From contig NZ_RWIM01000209.1 of the NCBI RefSeq assembly GCF_009764645.1, forward strand, positions 28,939 to 92,938: a DNA stretch of 64,000 bases. The letters run 5' to 3'. The DNA comes from Pseudomonas sp. PB106 (GTDB lineage Bacteria; Pseudomonadota; Gammaproteobacteria; Pseudomonadales; Pseudomonadaceae). The notes beneath the pieces are model-generated. The model did no database searches. It saw nothing but the letters and a program-made list of their open reading frames with translations, and was not told the DNA's origin. The position numbers and the translations under genes are program-made. Position 1 is the stretch's first letter. The number at the start of each line of letters is the position of its first letter. Positions 60,912-64,000 of the stretch are shown here, piece after piece.

Positions 60912-61562
60912 ATGGCCACATACGACATCCTGATTGCCGATGATCACCCCCTGTTTCGTAGCGCCCTGCATCAAGCGGTGACGCTGGGCCTTGGCCCGGA
61001 TGTACGCTTGGTTGAAGTGGCGAGCATCGCCGAACTGGAGACCCGCCTGACCGAAAAGGCTGACTGGGACCTGGTCCTGCTGGACCTGAACATGCCCGGC
61101 GCCTACGGTTTTTCCGGGCTGGTGCTGCTGCGCGGACAATACCCGCAGATTCCGGTGGTGATGGTTTCGGCGCAGGAAGAAGCGTCGGTGATGGTCAAAT
61201 CCCGTGAGTTCGGCGCCAGTGGCTTCATTCCCAAGTCCAGCGACCTCAGTGTGATTCAGGAAGCCGTGCGCAAAGTGCTCGATGGCGATGTGTTCTGGCC
61301 GCCACAAGCGTTCGAAGCGGTCGCCGTTTCCGATGAAGCCAAAGCCGCCAGCGACGGGCTCGCCAGCCTGACCCCGCAGCAGTTTCGCGTGTTGACCATG
61401 GTCTGCGAAGGCCTGCTGAACAAGCAGATTGCCTACGAGCTGAGCGTGTCGGAAGCGACCATCAAGGCCCACGTCACCGCGATCTTTCGCAAGCTGAATG
61501 TGCGCACTCGCACGCAAGCGGCTTTACTGCTGCAACAACTTGAGTCAATTCCGAGCCAATAA
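60912..61562 (+). CDS. erdR: Orphan LuxR/NarL-type response regulator ErdR
   Basis: A 216-residue regulator. The receiver domain has D10, D11, phospho-acceptor D58 in LLDLNMPG and K109 in PKSS. The LuxR-type helix-turn-helix is at about 150-210 (LTPQQFRVLTMVCEGLLNKQIAYELSVSEATIKAHVTAIF). No sensor kinase gene is adjacent. In P. aeruginosa and P. putida ErdR is linked to ethanol and acetate metabolism. The gene order erdR-dgkA matches PA3604-PA3603. Confidence 0.8.
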   Translation: MATYDILIADDHPLFRSALHQAVTLGLGPDVRLVEVASIAELETRLTEKADWDLVLLDLNMPGAYGFSGLVLLRGQYPQIPVVMVSAQEEASVMVKSREFGASGFIPKSSDLSVIQEAVRKVLDGDVFWPPQAFEAVAVSDEAKAASDGLASLTPQQFRVLTMVCEGLLNKQIAYELSVSEATIKAHVTAIFRKLNVRTRTQAALLLQQLESIPSQ

Positions 61563-61636
61563 AGACTGGCGTCTTCACGCTTTTTTGACTTTTGTTGATC
61601 TAGCTTTCCCACTCCTTTTTTGTTGGTTTCTACCTT

Positions 61637-61999
61637 ATGTCACCTTTCAAGGGCCAGACCGGCCTGAAACGCATCCTCAACGCCTCCGGTTACTCGCTGG
61701 ACGGTCTGCGCGCCGCCTTCACCGGTGAAGCGGCGTTCCGCCAACTGGTGCTGCTCAATGTGGTGCTGATTCCGGTGACGTTCTTTCTGAATGTCAGCCG
61801 TGTGGAACAGGCGCTGTTGATCGCGGTGTGCCTGTTGGCGTTGATTGTCGAGCTGCTCAATTCGGCGGTGGAAGCGGCCATCGACCGCATCTCGCTGGAA
61901 CTGCACCCACTGTCGAAGAACGCCAAGGACATGGGCAGCGCCGCGCAATTCGTCGCGCTGAGCATGATCGCGTTGGTGTGGGCGGTGATTCTGCTTTAA
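61637..61999 (+). CDS. dgkA: Diacylglycerol kinase DgkA
   Basis: A 120-residue inner-membrane enzyme with three membrane helices that phosphorylates diacylglycerol for lipid recycling. The family signature ELLNSAVEAAIDRIS is present. Its stop overlaps the stop of the convergent finR gene by 2 bases. Confidence 0.95.
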   Translation: MSPFKGQTGLKRILNASGYSLDGLRAAFTGEAAFRQLVLLNVVLIPVTFFLNVSRVEQALLIAVCLLALIVELLNSAVEAAIDRISLELHPLSKNAKDMGSAAQFVALSMIALVWAVILL

Positions 62000-62922
62000 G
62001 CGATTGTCGGCAAGACGATCTCGTCGCTGCGCTGCACCCCGGCGGTGAACGCGCGGCACAGCTCTAGAAACTCGCGCATCGCCGAGGTCTGGTACTTCTG
62101 CTTGTGCCAAATGAAGTAAAACTGCCGGGCCAGGTCCAGGTCCGGCGTTTCCACCGGCACCAGACTGCCGCGCCGGAACGCATCACGCAGCGCCAGCCGC
62201 GAGATGCAGCCAATCCCCAGCCCCGACTCCACCGCGCGTTTGATCGCTTCGGTGTGTTCCAGCTCCAGACGGATATTCAGCGCACTGCGATGGTGACGCA
62301 TGGCCTGATCGAAAGTCAGCCGCGTGCCGGAACCTTGTTCGCGCAGAATCCACGCTTCGTGAGTCAACTCCTCCATGGTCGCGCTGCCGCGTTGCGCCAG
62401 CGGATGCTGCGGCGCACAGAACACCACCAGTTCATCCTCGACCCAACTCTGCACTTCGATGTCCGGGTGGCTGCAATCGCCTTCGATTAGACCCAGATCA
62501 ATTTCGTAATGAGCGACTTGTTGCACGATATTGGCAGTGTTCTGCACATGCAGCTTCACCTGGCTTTCCGGGTGGCGCTGCATGAAGCTGCCGATCAACA
62601 GGGTCGCCAGATAATTGCCGATGGTCAGGGTCGCACCCACCGACAGCGAGCCGAAACCGGATTTGCCGTTGAGCAGGTCTTCGATTTCCTTGGCCTGATC
62701 GAGCAGGGCTACCGCCTGCGGCAGCAGCTGTTTGCCGAGGGCGTTGAGGCTCAGCCGTTTGCCGGCGCGGTCGAACAGCTGGCAGCTGGATTGGCGCTCC
62801 AGTTCGGTGATCGACGTGCTCGCGGCCGACTGCGAGAGGTTGAGCAGACCCGCAGCACGGGATACGCTTTCCTGCTGAGCGACGGCGACGAAGACTTGCA
62901 GTTGACGGAGAGTAAATCGCAT
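61996..62922 (-). CDS. finR: LysR-family regulator FinR
   Basis: A 308-residue LysR-type regulator divergent from fpr. The winged helix-turn-helix is at about 1-60 (AAGLLNLSQSAASTSITELERQ), followed by the effector domain. In P. putida and P. aeruginosa FinR activates fpr under oxidative stress. The start MRFTLRQLQVF was chosen; the frame to 62997 is non-conserved. The 133-base divergent gap should hold the FinR sites. Confidence 0.85.
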   Translation of the reverse strand: MRFTLRQLQVFVAVAQQESVSRAAGLLNLSQSAASTSITELERQSSCQLFDRAGKRLSLNALGKQLLPQAVALLDQAKEIEDLLNGKSGFGSLSVGATLTIGNYLATLLIGSFMQRHPESQVKLHVQNTANIVQQVAHYEIDLGLIEGDCSHPDIEVQSWVEDELVVFCAPQHPLAQRGSATMEELTHEAWILREQGSGTRLTFDQAMRHHRSALNIRLELEHTEAIKRAVESGLGIGCISRLALRDAFRRGSLVPVETPDLDLARQFYFIWHKQKYQTSAMREFLELCRAFTAGVQRSDEIVLPTIA

Positions 62923-63055
62923 ATCGATATAACCGATAACCCTTATCTTAATAATCCAGTTAACAGATATTGTCGTCGCTATTAGAATGCGATGCAATTG
63001 CGCACCGTCGCCTTCAAAAGCCAGCGCAGACCCAATCTCCAGGAGTCAAACGTAC

Positions 63056-63835
63056 ATGAGCAACATGAACCACGAGCGTGTCCTCAGTGTTCATCACTGG
63101 AACGACACTCTGTTCAGCTTCAAGTGCACCCGCGATCCGGGCCTGCGCTTCGAGAACGGTCAGTTCGTGATGATCGGCCTGCAACAGCCTAACGGCCGCC
63201 CGCTTATGCGCGCTTACTCGATCGCTAGCCCGAACTGGGAAGAGCATCTGGAGTTCTTCAGCATCAAGGTGCAGGACGGCCCGCTGACCTCGCAGCTGCA
63301 GCACTTGAAGGAAGGCGACGAGATCATCATCTCGAAGAAGCCTACCGGCACCCTGGTGCTCGACGACCTGAACCCGGGCAAGCACTTGTATCTGCTGAGC
63401 ACCGGCACTGGCCTGGCGCCGTTCATGAGCGTGATCCAGGACCCGGAAACCTACGAGCGCTTTGAAAAAGTGATCCTGGTTCACGGTGTGCGTTACGTCA
63501 ACGAAGTCGCCTACCGCGAATTCATCACCGAGCACCTGCCGCAGAACGAATTCTTCGGCGAAGCGCTGCGTGACAAGCTGATCTATTACCCAACCGTGAC
63601 CCGCGAGCCTTTCGAGAATCAGGGCCGTCTGACCGACCTGATGCGCAGCGGCAAGCTGTTCAGCGACATCGGTCTGCCACCGATCAACCCGCAGGACGAC
63701 CGCGCGATGATCTGCGGTAGCCCAAGCATGCTCGACGAGACCAGCGAAGTGCTCGACAGCTTCGGTCTGAAGATTTCGGCGCGGATGCGCGAGCCGGGTG
63801 ATTACCTGATCGAGCGTGCGTTCGTCGAGAAGTAA
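63056..63835 (+). CDS. fpr: Ferredoxin-NADP reductase
   Basis: A 259-residue FAD enzyme that exchanges electrons between NADPH and ferredoxin or flavodoxin, important for iron-sulfur repair and oxidative stress. RAYSIASPNWEEHLEFFSIK binds FAD, STGTGLAPFMSVI binds NADP, and MICGSPSMLDE is the conserved C-terminal segment. CCAGGAGTC precedes ATG 63056. It could take part in electron transfer with FdxA encoded in this window (inference). Confidence 0.95.
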   Translation: MSNMNHERVLSVHHWNDTLFSFKCTRDPGLRFENGQFVMIGLQQPNGRPLMRAYSIASPNWEEHLEFFSIKVQDGPLTSQLQHLKEGDEIIISKKPTGTLVLDDLNPGKHLYLLSTGTGLAPFMSVIQDPETYERFEKVILVHGVRYVNEVAYREFITEHLPQNEFFGEALRDKLIYYPTVTREPFENQGRLTDLMRSGKLFSDIGLPPINPQDDRAMICGSPSMLDETSEVLDSFGLKISARMREPGDYLIERAFVEK

Positions 63836-63846
63836 GCGTTTGGCCG

Positions 63847-63892
63847 GTGACGCGGAGCGTCACTGGATGCATTCCCACGCGGAGCGTGGGAA
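63847..63892. repeat. Two small GCGGAGCG-centred palindromes
   Basis: GTGACGCGGAGCGTCAC (63847-63863) and TTCCCACGCGGAGCGTGGGAA (63872-63892, given as TTCCCACGCG and GAGCGTGGGAA) share the core ACGCGGAGCGT. The second is a common intergenic repeat of Pseudomonas. Confidence 0.8.
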
Positions 63893-63897
63893 CGATC

Positions 63898-63934
63898 AGC
63901 CCGCGTTGCCTGTGAAGGCAGCGCGGGCTTTTTT
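63898..63934 (+). terminator. fpr terminator
   Basis: AGCCCGCG and CGCGGGCT enclose an inner TGCC/GGCA stem, followed by TTTTTT. Confidence 0.85.
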
Positions 63935-63952
63935 ATGCCCGATACATTCCCC

Positions 63953-63982
63953 TGTAGGAGCTGCCGCAGGCTGCGATCTTTT
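63953..63982. repeat. Half REP-like element near the window end
   Basis: TGTAGGAGCTGCCGCAGGCT then GCGATCTTTT belongs to the same family as 21061-21133. The partner arm, if present, is beyond base 64000. Confidence 0.75.
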
Positions 63983-64000
63983 GACTTTGATTTTTCAATG

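Overview
This is a chromosomal segment of a Pseudomonas of the P. fluorescens group. Three things support this: the gene order dxr-rseP-bamA-skp-lpxD-fabZ-lpxA-lpxB-rnhB-dnaE-accA-tilS, the neighbourhood rpoS-rsmZ-fdxA-mutS, and an R-type tailocin placed between mutS and pncC(cinA)-recA. In P. aeruginosa the R-pyocin instead lies between trpE and trpG. GAGCCTGCTCGCGAT-type REP elements, common in this group, also occur. No rRNA, tRNA, CRISPR array or insertion sequence was seen.

Layout. 1-21054 (+) is an envelope and housekeeping block: isoprenoid (dxr, ispD), regulated proteolysis (rseP), outer-membrane assembly (bamA, skp), lipid A and fatty acids (lpxD, fabZ, lpxA, lpxB, accA), replication (rnhB, dnaE), tRNA, nucleotide, KDO and glycolysis genes (tilS, pyrG, kdsA, eno), and ftsB. 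21141-24207 is a glutathione-dependent formaldehyde detoxification locus with a divergent LysR regulator. 24251-29391 is ispF-truD-surE-pcm-nlpD-rpoS, followed by the regulatory RNA RsmZ with its GacA box, then fdxA and mutS on the minus strand.

33189-36825 is an accessory stretch. It holds a ToxR-like membrane regulator with a FidL-like partner, small exported proteins including a DUF1090 member, and an OafA-type acyltransferase. 37106-55417 is a complete contractile-tail bacteriocin: an autocleavable PrtR-like repressor, a promoter with palindromic operators, holin, baseplate, a long modular tail fibre with chaperones, sheath, tube, frameshifted tail chaperone, tape measure, gpU/gpX/gpD, endolysin and nested Rz/Rz1 spanins. 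No capsid, portal, terminase or integrase gene is present, so this is a headless particle. DNA damage probably acts through RecA-stimulated cleavage of the PrtR-like protein, and recA itself, with a LexA box, lies just downstream.

55485-63835 returns to core genes: pncC, recA, recX, a LOG-family nucleotide hydrolase, small proteins, tapT, the orphan response regulator erdR, dgkA, and the divergent finR/fpr pair.

The most interesting points are in the tailocin. The two TGCAT palindromes include one exactly inside the spacer of a near-consensus promoter. A roughly 390-nt leader carries a terminator that is repeated on the far side of an orphan fibre chaperone. Two families of fibre chaperone are each present twice. 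The fibre has three collar-like repeats and a glycine-rich tip. A REPIN and an in-gene terminator-like hairpin lie inside the late operon. An O-antigen-acyltransferase-like gene sits beside the cluster.
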